Notes: generated by a model not told the origin, from the sequence alone. 31,040 nt of DNA from Desulfobacteraceae bacterium (GCA_020349865.1 CP070700.1:3482549-3513588); one strand, 5' to 3'. Positions 17,099-26,037 are shown, counted from the first letter of the stretch. Numbers and translations: made by a program.

Positions 17099-17206
17099 CT
17101 CAATTCCTACTGAATTCTTTACTACTTTTTACCTGTTTGGTTACCATAAAAAGAGCTTGCGCGGTTTGCCAGAGAAATTTCGGCATGTTTTAGTTGACTT
17201 TCGCTA

Positions 17207-17234
17207 TTGCCATATCAAGTTCAAGTGATATAAT
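17207..17234 (+). promoter_or_regulatory. Putative sigma-70 promoter of the Tag/PpkA-like operon
   Basis: TTGCCA (17207-17212, five of six consensus), 16-base spacer, perfect TATAAT (17229-17234). Transcription would begin near 17241, giving a ~94-base leader to the GTG at 17335. Confidence 0.6.
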
Positions 17235-17334
17235 TCTTCTATTGGGTTTTAATTCGATTCGGGTGTCACTTTGTGGGTCCCACCCTTTCTTTGATTTTCC
17301 CACTACTACCTCATTGACTGGAGAGGAGAGATCC

Positions 17335-17904
17335 GTGGCATATTCCAATCAGAATCGCAGATGGTTGCCGATAGGCGCCATTATTATTGTACTGCTCGTG
17401 ATTATTCTTGGCGGATACTGGGTCTTAAAAGGGGGCCGTGAAACTGCAAAACCAACTGCGCTCCCCCGGATGGCTAATCTCCCTCCCAAGCCAGAGACGA
17501 CCACGCCACCACCGCCGTCTTATGCACCCGATGCCCCAATTCTTGAACAGGCGAGAGAGGCCTTGAGAGAAGGGATAAGTCCCTCTGAGGCGGTGACTAT
17601 GGCAAAGACATTGCCTGACCGCCCGGAACGGGCCGATGCCGCCTTTCTTTTACTGGAGTATGCGGCGGAAAGCGGAAACGCGGAGGCTGCTTTTGCTGTC
17701 GGCCGTTTTTACGACCCGGCTTACGAAGGATCGAGCGGCAGCATTCGGAAAAACCCTGCTACCGCTTACGAATGGTATCAAAAGGCCCTGGTTGGAGGAC
17801 AAAAGCAGGCCCAAAGTCAACTGGCCAGGCTTCGATTATGGGTCGAAGAAAAGGCAGAACAAGGATCCGGCCAGGCTAAAGAACTGTTGAATAGCTGGCA
17901 CTAA
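17335..17904 (+). CDS. Membrane-anchored Sel1-like repeat protein of the Tag/PpkA-like operon
   Basis: 189 residues from the GTG at 17335, chosen because GGAGAGGAGAG lies just upstream; the ORF extends further 5' but without a site or a plausible sequence. A single membrane span (about residues 11-30, IGAIIIVLLVIILGGYWVL) is followed by a Pro-rich linker (TTTPPPPS) and a helical domain of ~120 residues with Sel1/TPR-like character (AAFLLLEYAAESGNAEAAFAVGRFYDP, NPATAYEWYQKAL). Topology: short cytoplasmic N terminus, periplasmic helical domain. It starts the operon and ends 21 bases before the vWA gene. In PpkA-type proteins a membrane span precedes the periplasmic part, so this may supply the anchor on a separate chain (inference). 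Confidence 0.72.
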   Translation: MAYSNQNRRWLPIGAIIIVLLVIILGGYWVLKGGRETAKPTALPRMANLPPKPETTTPPPPSYAPDAPILEQAREALREGISPSEAVTMAKTLPDRPERADAAFLLLEYAAESGNAEAAFAVGRFYDPAYEGSSGSIRKNPATAYEWYQKALVGGQKQAQSQLARLRLWVEEKAEQGSGQAKELLNSWH

Positions 17905-17925
17905 ATCAATACCGACGGAGGACTA

Positions 17926-19938
17926 ATGATGCTAACAGTGGTGATTAGACCAACGGCGCGATACAGAGCACTCCATATTGCGGCAGCTTTATTTTTCAGC
18001 CTGACGCTTTTTTGCCTGGAGACGGCGGCGACTCAGCAGCGCAAGCCATTGCTGTTACAGGGCAAACGGACTTTGTTCCAGCGGGTGGTGACGCACCCGG
18101 GGGCACGTCTTTTTGCCTTTGCCGGGGATTCGGCGCCGGTGCTCAAAAAATGGATAATACCATTCACTGTATTCTATGTCTATCAGCGGGTCTCGGTGGA
18201 CGGAACCGAATGGTTGGAGGTCGGCCTTTCGAGCACCGGCGGAGTTGACGGATGGATAAAAGGGACCAAAGTTTCGGAGTGGCGACAATCTTTGACCTTG
18301 AAGTTCACCGAGAGGGCGGGGCGTCAGCCAGTCCTGTTCTTCAAGGAAATGCAATCGCTTGAGGGGGTTGCCGCGTCAGCGTCTCCGGGTAAGACGGCAA
18401 CTCATCTGGCCTCACAGTTTGGGGCCATCAAATCGGGAAGCATGTCACGGCCGGCCGATTTCCCAGTATTAGCCACAGAGCCAGCGGAGGAGGCTATTTC
18501 GAGACAGCGGTTTTACCTGATGCCCATATTTCAAGCAGTGGAGGTGTTCGAGGGTGTGAAGTTTCTGCAAATAGCATCCATTGATCCGGGCTCGGGTAAA
18601 CTGCCGGACGACTTTGACTTGCGGACGGGTATAGTATTTGTGATCGATACTACCATTTCCATGAGGCCATATATCATTCGTACCCGAGAAGCTGTGCGCA
18701 AGATCTACAATGCAATTGAAAGCGTCGGCCTGGCTGACAAGGTGGCATTTGGCCTGGTGGCCTTTCGCAATAGCACCGAGAGAATGCCTGCACTTGAATA
18801 CGTGAGCAGAGTCCTCTCCGATTTTCGAGACGGCCGCGAACGCGCCCAATTCGAGCGTGCCTTGGCCGGCCTGGAAGAAGCCAAAGTCTCGACCCATTCC
18901 TTCAACGAAGACGCTTTTGCCGGCCTTAAAACGGCCCTTGAGGATTTGAACTGGGAGCCGTTTCAGTCCCGGCTGGTTTTTCTTATTTCAGATGCCGGTG
19001 CTATCCGAAACGACGACCCTTATTCTTCCACAGGCATGAACGAGGCCGAGATGGCGGACATGGCCGAGGCCAAGGGCGTCAAGGTCTTTGCTTTACATCT
19101 TAGAACCCCTGCAGGGAAGAATCAAAAGCCCAATAACCATGAATTTGCCAAGGCCCAGTACAGTGTCTTGACCAGGCATTCCGATCCAACAATCGGAGAT
19201 CTTTATGTGCCCATCGAAGCAAGCCAAACAGAAGCTGGAGTCAAGGGGTTCGGGCGCGTGGTCGAAGGTGTAGCAGGGCAAATGGTGGAGTTAATACGGG
19301 CCACCGCCGCTGGTGAACGACTACAGTTGCCTGCCCAGTTATCACCCATCCAGGGTGATGCTGCCAGAGATGCGATGGGCAAAGCTGCCATATTAGGATA
19401 TGCCATGCAACTCGAATTTTTGGGTCGCCGCGGCGGTGTTAGAGCGCCCGAGGTGGTCACCTCTTGGGTATCGGACATGGACCTGGCACGACCGGATACA
19501 CCCACTTTCCAAGTGACTGTGCTATTGACCAAGAATCAGCTGAGCGACCTGTATCAACGACTGAAGGTGATCCTTGACCAGGCACAGAGAACCAAGAGAA
19601 CAGGGGCAAGGGACTTTTTTCAGAGCATTTTGTCGGCCGCGGCCCAGACATCGCGCGATCCTGCCCGATTCGCTAAGAGCCCCAATCAAAACCTGGGGCA
19701 GTTGGGCTTTCTTGCCGAGTTCCTTGATGATCTTCCTTACCGCAGTAGCATCATGCGGTTGACGGAAGACGATTGGTACCGGTTGAGCGTCGGTGAGCAG
19801 CAGGCGATTGTTGATGACTTAAAGTCCAAGATCAAGAGATATGAACAATATCACAATGATGTTGCAAACTGGGTAAGCTTCGGGGATGTTAATCCTGGGG
19901 ACTCGGTCTATCGGGTGCCATTGAGCATGATGCCGTGA
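17926..19938 (+). CDS. Exported SH3/vWA protein resembling the periplasmic half of PpkA
   Basis: 670 residues. A Sec signal (hydrophobic ~17-36) is followed by an SH3b-like domain at ~45-145 (PGARLFAFAGD, VYQRVSVDGTEWLEVG, GGVDGWIKG, ERAGRQPVLFF), then a vWA domain from ~235 whose MIDAS reads VFVIDTTISM (D241, T243, S245: DxTxS). The rest to 670 is a long helical region. The same order (SH3-like, then vWA with DTTISM) occurs in the extracytoplasmic part of PpkA, the Thr kinase that activates type VI secretion with TagQRST; there it is fused to a cytoplasmic kinase. No kinase domain is present here. GGAGG precedes the ATG; ATG 17929 is an equally placed alternative. The next gene is 216 bases downstream. 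Confidence 0.82.
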   Translation: MMLTVVIRPTARYRALHIAAALFFSLTLFCLETAATQQRKPLLLQGKRTLFQRVVTHPGARLFAFAGDSAPVLKKWIIPFTVFYVYQRVSVDGTEWLEVGLSSTGGVDGWIKGTKVSEWRQSLTLKFTERAGRQPVLFFKEMQSLEGVAASASPGKTATHLASQFGAIKSGSMSRPADFPVLATEPAEEAISRQRFYLMPIFQAVEVFEGVKFLQIASIDPGSGKLPDDFDLRTGIVFVIDTTISMRPYIIRTREAVRKIYNAIESVGLADKVAFGLVAFRNSTERMPALEYVSRVLSDFRDGRERAQFERALAGLEEAKVSTHSFNEDAFAGLKTALEDLNWEPFQSRLVFLISDAGAIRNDDPYSSTGMNEAEMADMAEAKGVKVFALHLRTPAGKNQKPNNHEFAKAQYSVLTRHSDPTIGDLYVPIEASQTEAGVKGFGRVVEGVAGQMVELIRATAAGERLQLPAQLSPIQGDAARDAMGKAAILGYAMQLEFLGRRGGVRAPEVVTSWVSDMDLARPDTPTFQVTVLLTKNQLSDLYQRLKVILDQAQRTKRTGARDFFQSILSAAAQTSRDPARFAKSPNQNLGQLGFLAEFLDDLPYRSSIMRLTEDDWYRLSVGEQQAIVDDLKSKIKRYEQYHNDVANWVSFGDVNPGDSVYRVPLSMMP

Positions 19939-19950
19939 ACCATAAACGGA

Positions 19951-19977
19951 CGCGAGAAGAGCAAAGCTCATCTCGCG
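19951..19977. repeat. Hairpin in the gap inside the Tag-like operon
   Basis: Arms CGCGAGAAGAGC (19951-19962) and GCTCATCTCGCG (19966-19977) pair at 11 of 12 positions around a 3-base loop, 13 bases after the vWA stop. There is no T-run behind it, so it may attenuate, stabilise the upstream mRNA, or act with Rho. The rest of 19978-20154 is AT-rich and holds a TATAAT (19987-19992) without a good -35. Confidence 0.65.
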
Positions 19978-20154
19978 CCTAACTGCTATAATAAATTTGT
20001 AACAGCATAATGCTTTGCAAATAGTCCAATTCAAGGCCCGATAATCGAATGATGATTTTTTCGAAACGCTCAACTGTTACAACGCGATTAATTAAACATA
20101 AGGAACATAATTTTATCCGGGCATGACGTCCAGTTACCTAACAAGAGAGAAACA

Positions 20155-20910
20155 GTGGCACCACCACCTGTGACAGGCGTGGAAAAAGACAGACACGTAT
20201 TTTGCCTTGAGGGAGTGACCAAACGCTGGGCAGGCGAACATGGCTTCGTCCTGACAGTGCCGGCGCTGACGGTTTATCAGGGGGAAAAGGTGGCCTTAGT
20301 CGGATTCAGCGGCTGCGGTAAAAGCACTTTGCTCGATCTGCTGGCCATGGTGCTGCGGCCTGATAGTGCGACAGCATTCGCCTTCTTTGCCAGGCAAGAT
20401 GAACGGTTGGACGTGATTAAGGCCTGGAGACACAAGGACCTGAACGCCCTCGCCAGTGCCCGAATGCTTCATATGGGCTATGTACTTCAAACTGGCGGTC
20501 TTTTCCCATTCCTTTCAGTCCGCGATAACATCGGCCTGACCCGCCAGGGACTCGGCCTTCCGATGCAAGACGCAGTAGAAAGATTGGCCGAACGATTGGA
20601 CATAAGCCGTCACCTGGAAAAACTTCCGAGCCAATTGTCTGTGGGTGAACGACAGAGGGTGGCAATCGCCAGGGCCATGGCCCACGAGCCTTCGGTGGTG
20701 ATAGCTGATGAGCCGACTGCATCGCTCGATCCGATCAATGCCGAGGAAATTATGGGTATGTTCACGAGCCTGGTTTATGAGTACGATGTTACTTTGATTT
20801 TGGCGACACATGACTGGCGACGCGTGGACGAACGCGGCTTCCGTCGCGTGGAATTCCACCTGGAACAAGACTCAACTGAAGGAACCGTTCGGGCTGAGGT
20901 ATGCGGTTAG
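20155..20910 (+). CDS. ABC transporter ATP-binding protein, TagT/LolD-like
   Basis: 251 residues starting at GTG. All nucleotide-binding motifs are present: Walker A GFSGCGKST (~50-58), Q-loop YVLQTGGLFPFLSV, signature LSVGERQRVAIARAM, Walker B VVIADEPTASLDP and switch His LILATHDW. It belongs to the LolD/MacB/FtsE class that works with FtsX-like permeases rather than a solute transporter. It overlaps the permease gene by 10 bases, so they are one unit. The insertion AFAFFARQDERLDVIKAWRHKDLNALASARM between Walker A and the Q-loop matches the MacB/LolD class. In the type VI Tag set the equivalent ATPase is TagT. Confidence 0.93.
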   Translation: MAPPPVTGVEKDRHVFCLEGVTKRWAGEHGFVLTVPALTVYQGEKVALVGFSGCGKSTLLDLLAMVLRPDSATAFAFFARQDERLDVIKAWRHKDLNALASARMLHMGYVLQTGGLFPFLSVRDNIGLTRQGLGLPMQDAVERLAERLDISRHLEKLPSQLSVGERQRVAIARAMAHEPSVVIADEPTASLDPINAEEIMGMFTSLVYEYDVTLILATHDWRRVDERGFRRVEFHLEQDSTEGTVRAEVCG

Positions 20911-22142
20911 GTAAGGGCGGACATAAACGCGGCTTTGAAACCGTTATCCGGTTGTCGCTGCAAGACTACTTACATGAGAGGTTGCTGTCCGCGTGCGCGG
21001 TGCTGGGGTTGGCGGCCGTGTTGGCGCCTTTGCTGCTGCTTTTCGGCGTAAAGAGCGGAATTATCAACACTATGGCTGATCGGCTGATCGAGGACCCTCG
21101 AAACCGGGAGGTGACACCCGTGGGAAGCGGACGATACGGGGAAGACTGGTTTTCTGTGGCAGCCAAGCGCCCCGATGTAGCCTTTGTAATACCACAGACG
21201 CGCTCGATTGCTGCAAGCATGGTCCTTTACAATCGGGAAGGGGGTAAACATCATTCTGTTGCGGTTGACCTGATTCCGACGGGAGAAGGTGATCCTTTGT
21301 TGGAGAAATGGGGGCGCGTACCGGAAAATGAGACCTCTGTCGTGCTATCGGACACTGCAGCGCGCAAGCTGGATGTGGCCGTGGGGCAGGAGGTAATCGG
21401 AAGGGTCGGGCGGTCGGTTGCTGGGATCAGAGAACAGGTGACGATAATGCTGAAAGTGGCTGCGGTCCTTCCCATCGAGGCCTTTCAGCGAGAGGCAGCC
21501 TTTGTTCGGTTGAGGCTATTAGAAGCAACGGAAGACTACCGTGACGGTCGCGGCTCTGAGGTCTTCGGCTGGCCTGGCCAAGCGCACCCAGCCGGGCCGA
21601 GAGAGTATCCAAGTTTCCGCCTTTACGCCCGGTCCATCTACGATGTGGCTAAACTGCGTGACATGTTTTTTGATCAGGGCTTGGAGGTCTATACCAAAGT
21701 CGAAGAGATCGAGGTAGTCCGGAGCCTGGATCGGTCCTTCACGCTAATCTTCCGGCTCATCGCCATCGTGGCGGTGTTCGGATATTTTGCCTCCATGGCG
21801 AGCAATGTCCTGGCAAATGTGAACCGGAAAAGCCGACATCTTGGCGTTACCCGCCTAATAGGGTTTTCCACGGGAAGCATTGTCTGGTTCCCCATCGTCC
21901 AGTCGGTGGCCACGAGCATCCTTGGCACTGTCACGGCTGTTTGTTTTTATCTGGTGGTAGAATTGTTGATCAACCGCCTGTTTTCCCAATACCTTGCAGC
22001 GGGTGAATACGTGTGCCGGTTATCGCTGGGGCACCTGATAGTTGCCCTGGGTTTTACTGTGGCCATGTCCATAATGGCTTCGGCCTATGCCGCCTTTCGT
22101 GTGGCAAAGATAGAACCTTCAGAGGTCATCCGCGATGTTTAG
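20901..22142 (+). CDS. FtsX-like ABC permease, TagS/LolC-like
   Basis: 413 residues. The layout is that of mechanotransmission ABC permeases: one span at ~28-50 (LAAVLAPLLLLFGVKSGI), a ~220-residue periplasmic domain, then three spans (about 278-303, 322-352, 372-400) and the C-terminal FRVAKIEPSEVIRDV, a recognised FtsX/LolC ending. The NRKSRHLGVTRLIGFSTGSI loop is the usual coupling segment. The start ATG overlaps the ATPase stop by 10 bases and the stop overlaps the SUMF1 gene by 8, a tight three-gene unit. TagS is the corresponding permease in the type VI Tag set. With no substrate signs, a signalling or lipoprotein role is possible. Confidence 0.9.
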   Translation: MRLGKGGHKRGFETVIRLSLQDYLHERLLSACAVLGLAAVLAPLLLLFGVKSGIINTMADRLIEDPRNREVTPVGSGRYGEDWFSVAAKRPDVAFVIPQTRSIAASMVLYNREGGKHHSVAVDLIPTGEGDPLLEKWGRVPENETSVVLSDTAARKLDVAVGQEVIGRVGRSVAGIREQVTIMLKVAAVLPIEAFQREAAFVRLRLLEATEDYRDGRGSEVFGWPGQAHPAGPREYPSFRLYARSIYDVAKLRDMFFDQGLEVYTKVEEIEVVRSLDRSFTLIFRLIAIVAVFGYFASMASNVLANVNRKSRHLGVTRLIGFSTGSIVWFPIVQSVATSILGTVTAVCFYLVVELLINRLFSQYLAAGEYVCRLSLGHLIVALGFTVAMSIMASAYAAFRVAKIEPSEVIRDV

Positions 22143-23922
22143 CCCAGCGGGGCGGAGGTCCTTTTCAGTGTCTTGCCGTCGGCGTCATGACAGAGCAAAG
22201 ACATCCGAGGCGATCGGATCTTTTTCCCAAAAATGGTTCTCTCCTTTTAATATGGCTCTGGTTATTGGCATGGCCTTGGCCCTCGTGTCCTTGCCCGTCG
22301 CTGCCACGGAGTGCCCCACTCGACAACGCGAAATGTCCCGACTTGTCCCAACGTTTCAAACTGCGATCAATCCCAATTCATCAGAGGGAGACATGGAGCT
22401 GCCAATGCCATGTGGCGGGAAACTTGTGCTGCGGCACGTCTGTGTTCCGGCTGAAGGGTTTTTTGGAGATTTGCGGCTCGATCTCGGGTGCGTAGACTGC
22501 GGTCGCGGAAGTCATGGATTTATGGAGGGAAGGCGCAAAGCGGCGGTGTCTGGATCGTTCACTCTACAGGATTTACCTGAGGCCTGGAGAATCAAACTTG
22601 CCGCATCCACCAAAAGGGGTGATGGTCGATGCCCCAACCCCAGCGACGACACGACAACAGGATTTTACTATTTCATAGGTAAGTACGAAATTTCCAACTT
22701 CCAATGGCAGGCGGTCATGGACATCGAGTGCCCCGGTTCAAACAGTGCACTTACCGTGGATGACCCGCGACCGAAGACCGGTATCTCGTGGTTCGAGGCC
22801 GTCGATTTTACGCGACGCTATACCGAGTGGCTGCTGAAAAATTCACATAACTCGCTACCCCATTTTTCTGGCGGCCGTTTTGGCTATATACGCCTCCCTA
22901 CCGAAGCAGAATGGGAATACGCAGCTCGTGGCGGACATATGGTAAGTGAATCACAGTTAAACCAGGAGGAATTTTTCCCTTTAAATGGCCAGCCTTACGG
23001 TGACTATGCCGTATTCACTGAGCCGGGAGCCGCTAAACCACCCGAAAAATTGGCCTGGATAGGCTCCAAGTGCTCTAACCCGCTGGGCCTTTTTGATACT
23101 GCCGGAAACGCAGCCGAAATGGTGCTGGACCCCTTTCGGTTTTCATTAGGCTTCCGACTGCACGGTGCAACAGGTGGTTTTGTCGCCAAGGGAGGCAGCT
23201 ACCGCAGGAGGACGGCAGAGATCATGCCGGGACGACGCGAAGAGATGCCGTTCTTCCTTGAAGACGGGGCTTTCCGCAGCACTGATCTGGGGTTCCGGGT
23301 AGTGCTGTCCGCCATCGTCACCCCCCGGGATCGCTACGAAACTCTCGGTCAGGAATGGACCACAACAGGCACAAAAAGGCGTCAGACTCAAGAAAATCAG
23401 AAGCCATCAGGGCTGGTGATAAGGTTAGACAGCAAGAAGACTATAATGACACGCGCAGAGCAGCAAGCGGAAACGGTTAAGGCCGTTATCCGGAGCGCGC
23501 TTTTTACTGCTGAATCGGTGCTCGGCTATTCCATGCGGCGCCAGGTGATGCTGTATGAGCTTGATAGGCTGAAGTTCATGAAGACGAACGTTGTGCCTGA
23601 GTCGGTCCTTGAGGCATTAGACGGCAATATAGCCAAGGCAGGGGAAGCTGTTAGCAGGGTTGATGCGGAGATTGATAATTTTGTACAATTTTACATCAAC
23701 AGAATCAAGGAGAGCCAAAAGTATCCCGAGGATGTTTTTGAGAGCCAAATGGACCTTATCTCTCGGGAGTTGATCCTGGAGGAAGGCTTCAGCCAGAGTT
23801 TAAAAAGCCGGTTTGATTTGTTCAAGCTGTTTAAGAAACATGTTGCCCTTAACAAGAGCCAGGAGGGAGGCATAAGAGCCGGAAGTGTTCTAGAGGATAT
23901 TGTTCCTGCGGCGGTCCGTTAG
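22135..23922 (+). CDS. Exported SUMF1/FGE-fold protein, TagR-like, with a helical extension
   Basis: 595 residues. A hydrophobic segment at ~40-60 (MALVIGMALALVSLPVAA) looks like an N-terminally extended signal, then a Cys-rich linker, then a SUMF1/formylglycine-generating-enzyme domain at ~165-397: FYYFIGKYEISNFQW, TGISWFEAVDF, RLPTEAEWEYAARGG, GLFDTAGNAAEMVLDPF, FVAKGGSY, DLGFRVV. In FGEs a Cys pair near the end binds copper and does catalysis; here RRRTAEIMPGRRE has none, so it is probably not an enzyme, as inferred for TagR. Residues ~420-595 are long helices. It overlaps the permease by eight bases. TagR binds the periplasmic domain of PpkA; by analogy this may bind the vWA protein. Confidence 0.85.
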   Translation: MFSPAGRRSFSVSCRRRHDRAKTSEAIGSFSQKWFSPFNMALVIGMALALVSLPVAATECPTRQREMSRLVPTFQTAINPNSSEGDMELPMPCGGKLVLRHVCVPAEGFFGDLRLDLGCVDCGRGSHGFMEGRRKAAVSGSFTLQDLPEAWRIKLAASTKRGDGRCPNPSDDTTTGFYYFIGKYEISNFQWQAVMDIECPGSNSALTVDDPRPKTGISWFEAVDFTRRYTEWLLKNSHNSLPHFSGGRFGYIRLPTEAEWEYAARGGHMVSESQLNQEEFFPLNGQPYGDYAVFTEPGAAKPPEKLAWIGSKCSNPLGLFDTAGNAAEMVLDPFRFSLGFRLHGATGGFVAKGGSYRRRTAEIMPGRREEMPFFLEDGAFRSTDLGFRVVLSAIVTPRDRYETLGQEWTTTGTKRRQTQENQKPSGLVIRLDSKKTIMTRAEQQAETVKAVIRSALFTAESVLGYSMRRQVMLYELDRLKFMKTNVVPESVLEALDGNIAKAGEAVSRVDAEIDNFVQFYINRIKESQKYPEDVFESQMDLISRELILEEGFSQSLKSRFDLFKLFKKHVALNKSQEGGIRAGSVLEDIVPAAVR

Positions 23923-24060
23923 TAAACTCCCCGACTAAAGATCGAAGGTTCACCGTTGGAAGCCGTTAAGACCCCGATAGCCATTCATCCCTGACCAAAG
24001 GTGGAGTCATTCTCTTACTTTTTGTAAATTTCAGGATCTTGCACATTATTTGTGGCCACA

Positions 24061-24981
24061 CTACCGGGAGAGACGATCCCAGAAGTCCTTGGCTTCTGAT
24101 TGTCTCCGGTCAACACGATGTTCCGCACTTTCCCTTGAGTTTCGAACCCCTCTGAGTCGGACAATGCGCTCTTCCAGTGGGGGATGAGTTGCAAACAAAT
24201 TCATAAGATTTTTTCCTGACAGGGGGTTTACAGTAAACATGTGTGCTGTGGAAGGGTTGGCATCCATCGGGAGCCTGCGCGAATATGCCCCGAGCTTTTT
24301 CAGAGCACTTGCAAGGCCCTCAGAATGCCCGGCAAAACTTGATCCAGTGGCATCAGCGAGATACTCACGTGACCGGGATATGGCCATCTGAATCAGCACG
24401 GCCGCCAGTGGGGCTACAATTGACATAACGACCAAGCCGATGACACCCAGGCCTCCTTCATCATCTTCGGAACCGCCACCAAAAAAGGCCGACCACCGGG
24501 CCATGGTCGCCAGCAGCATTATGGCACCTGCCATGGTGGCGGCAACTGAGCCAATCAGAATATCACGATTTTTCACATGGGCCAGCTCGTGGGCCAGAAC
24601 CCCCATAATCTCTTCCCGGTTCATGATCCTGAGAAGACCTTCGGTGACCGCTACAACCGCATGGTTCGGGTTTCTTCCGGTGGCAAATGCATTCGGCGAT
24701 TCCTGGGGAATCACACAAATTCTGGGCATGGGAAGATCGGCTTTTTTTGTAAGTGTCCGAACCATATCGTAGATTTCAGGGGCCTGTTGCGGTGTCACCT
24801 CCCGGGCACGATACATCTTAAGAACCATCTTATCCGAATACCAGTAGCTAAAAAAGTTCATGCCTGCCGCCAGGATAAGCGCAATAATCATACCCTGACG
24901 CCCGCCCAAGAGTTGTCCGATCCATAAAATAAACGCCGTCATTACGGCAAGCAAGATTGTTGTCCTAATCTGATTTCCCAT
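24061..24981 (-). CDS. htpX: HtpX zinc metalloprotease (M48B)
   Basis: 306 residues. Two N-terminal spans (8-24, 30-48), the zinc motif HELAH (H131-H135), two further hydrophobic segments (~141-160, ~173-195) and the third-ligand region SREYLADATGS match HtpX. The family degrades damaged membrane proteins from the inner membrane, with the active site on the cytoplasmic side. The C-terminal region has NPLSGKNLMNLFATHPPLEERIVRL, as expected. A ribosome site (GAGGAG) precedes the ATG. The gene stands alone, convergent with the SUMF1 gene, and no heat-shock promoter could be identified with confidence. Confidence 0.95.
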   Translation of the reverse strand: MGNQIRTTILLAVMTAFILWIGQLLGGRQGMIIALILAAGMNFFSYWYSDKMVLKMYRAREVTPQQAPEIYDMVRTLTKKADLPMPRICVIPQESPNAFATGRNPNHAVVAVTEGLLRIMNREEIMGVLAHELAHVKNRDILIGSVAATMAGAIMLLATMARWSAFFGGGSEDDEGGLGVIGLVVMSIVAPLAAVLIQMAISRSREYLADATGSSFAGHSEGLASALKKLGAYSRRLPMDANPSTAHMFTVNPLSGKNLMNLFATHPPLEERIVRLRGVRNSRESAEHRVDRRQSEAKDFWDRLSR

Positions 24982-25692
24982 ATTGTCAATCTCCTCTTTT
25001 ATGCGTTCTCTAAAGCCATATCCTCTACGCGTGAACTATTTCCAATGCTTTTATAAAAAAAATTAGTCACGGCCTTGAAAAAGTCAAATTGATTTTCGTG
25101 TCCATCCAGCACATTCGGGTAACAGTTTAGTACTTTGAAAAAATCAGTATTGGATTATCGGGCCGTGGGTATCTTTTGCAAAAGGGCCGCAAAAACCTGC
25201 CGCTCGGCTGCCCTCGGCTCTGAGCTCTTCGGCGGTAAGCCCAGGGCCGATACGATTACTCAGGTATGCAGCAAAAAGTAATAAAGATTGGAAGTCATTT
25301 TTTTCACTCGAGACACCAGATTACTTAGAATTAGTCCACATTTTGCAACACCCACCCCCAAACAAGCTGTTTCTAAAAAAAAGAAAAAGCTATTCCTCAA
25401 AATTCGACAGAGGGAAGGATATACAATATATAGTACTAATATGCTCTTTGAACTACTATATATATAATTTAAAACAAATTATCATTAATTAATAAAAAAC
25501 TATTTGACAAATATGGCTATAAATATATATTTATACATAATTCTATCTAACTAAATCGACTCCTAAAGCTAAAAACCAAATCTGGCCTCTGTTTTGCAAT
25601 TTATTTGAATTAAGAAAACCACGTCCTCTGGCCGTGGATAGTCCGATTCAAGCGATTTCTTTACTCAAGCCATGGGATTCATTGGAGGTATA
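24982..25692. other. Long gene-free AT-rich interval
   Basis: 711 bases between divergent genes. A GC-rich patch lies at about 25160-25250, with no ORF and no clean palindrome. 25320-25620 is strongly AT-rich and includes a promoter-like pair (25504-25531). A short inverted pair, CCACG/CGTGG, occurs near 25619-25636. I see nothing else I can name. Confidence 0.5.
25504..25531 (+). promoter_or_regulatory. Putative sigma-70 promoter of the response-regulator gene
   Basis: Perfect TTGACA (25504-25509), 16-base spacer, TATATT (25526-25531, five of six). It lies about 160 bases before the ATG. The AT-rich setting means the -10 could be chance, but a perfect -35 is unlikely to be. Confidence 0.5.
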
Positions 25693-26037
25693 ATGGATAA
25701 TATTCTGGTTATTGAGGATCAGGATGGGCTTCTCACTTTCCTACGCGAAACGTTAACAATCATGGGTTATCAAGTAAAAATAGCCCATGACGGGGAAGAG
25801 GGAATTAAGTTGTTTAATAACCGAGAAGACTTTGATCTGGTGATTACTGATATTTGCATGCCGAGGATGGACGGCAATGCAGTTGCAAAGCACATCCGGA
25901 ACTCAGATAAACCAGCTACACCCATAGTAGCGATTACCGGATTTGGTGAAAGTATTGAGAAAGGATTGTTTGATATCTCCCTATTAAAACCATTCAAAGT
26001 GCAAGCTTTATTGGGTGCTATTAGATCGCTTACATAG
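25693..26037 (+). CDS. Single-domain response regulator (receiver only)
   Basis: 114 residues from the ATG at 25693, with GGAGG four bases upstream; the ORF's earlier ATG (25672) lacks a site. A receiver domain fills the whole protein: acidic pair E8/D9, phospho-acceptor D53 (VITDICMPRMDG), T82 (VAITGFGE) and K99 (LLKPF). No output domain is present, as in CheY/Spo0F types. Such proteins pass phosphate or bind partners directly. No histidine kinase is in the window. The next downstream region holds a decayed Arg-rich mini-gene of a kind I associate with response regulators. Confidence 0.92.
   Translation: MDNILVIEDQDGLLTFLRETLTIMGYQVKIAHDGEEGIKLFNNREDFDLVITDICMPRMDGNAVAKHIRNSDKPATPIVAITGFGESIEKGLFDISLLKPFKVQALLGAIRSLT

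Noticed and set aside
18055..18897. Minus-strand ORFs inside the vWA gene
   Set aside because: The vWA frame carries the signal peptide, SH3 and MIDAS motifs; the antisense frames have none.
19987..19992. Internal promoter for the ABC ATPase gene
   Set aside because: A perfect TATAAT is present, but the -35 position 17 bases upstream shows no match.
24982..25100. Heat-shock (RpoH) promoter upstream of htpX
   Set aside because: Only CTTGAAA-like fragments at wrong spacing were found.
25160..25250. GC-rich patch as a structured RNA or attachment site
   Set aside because: No clean inverted repeat, tRNA-like end or direct repeat pair was found.
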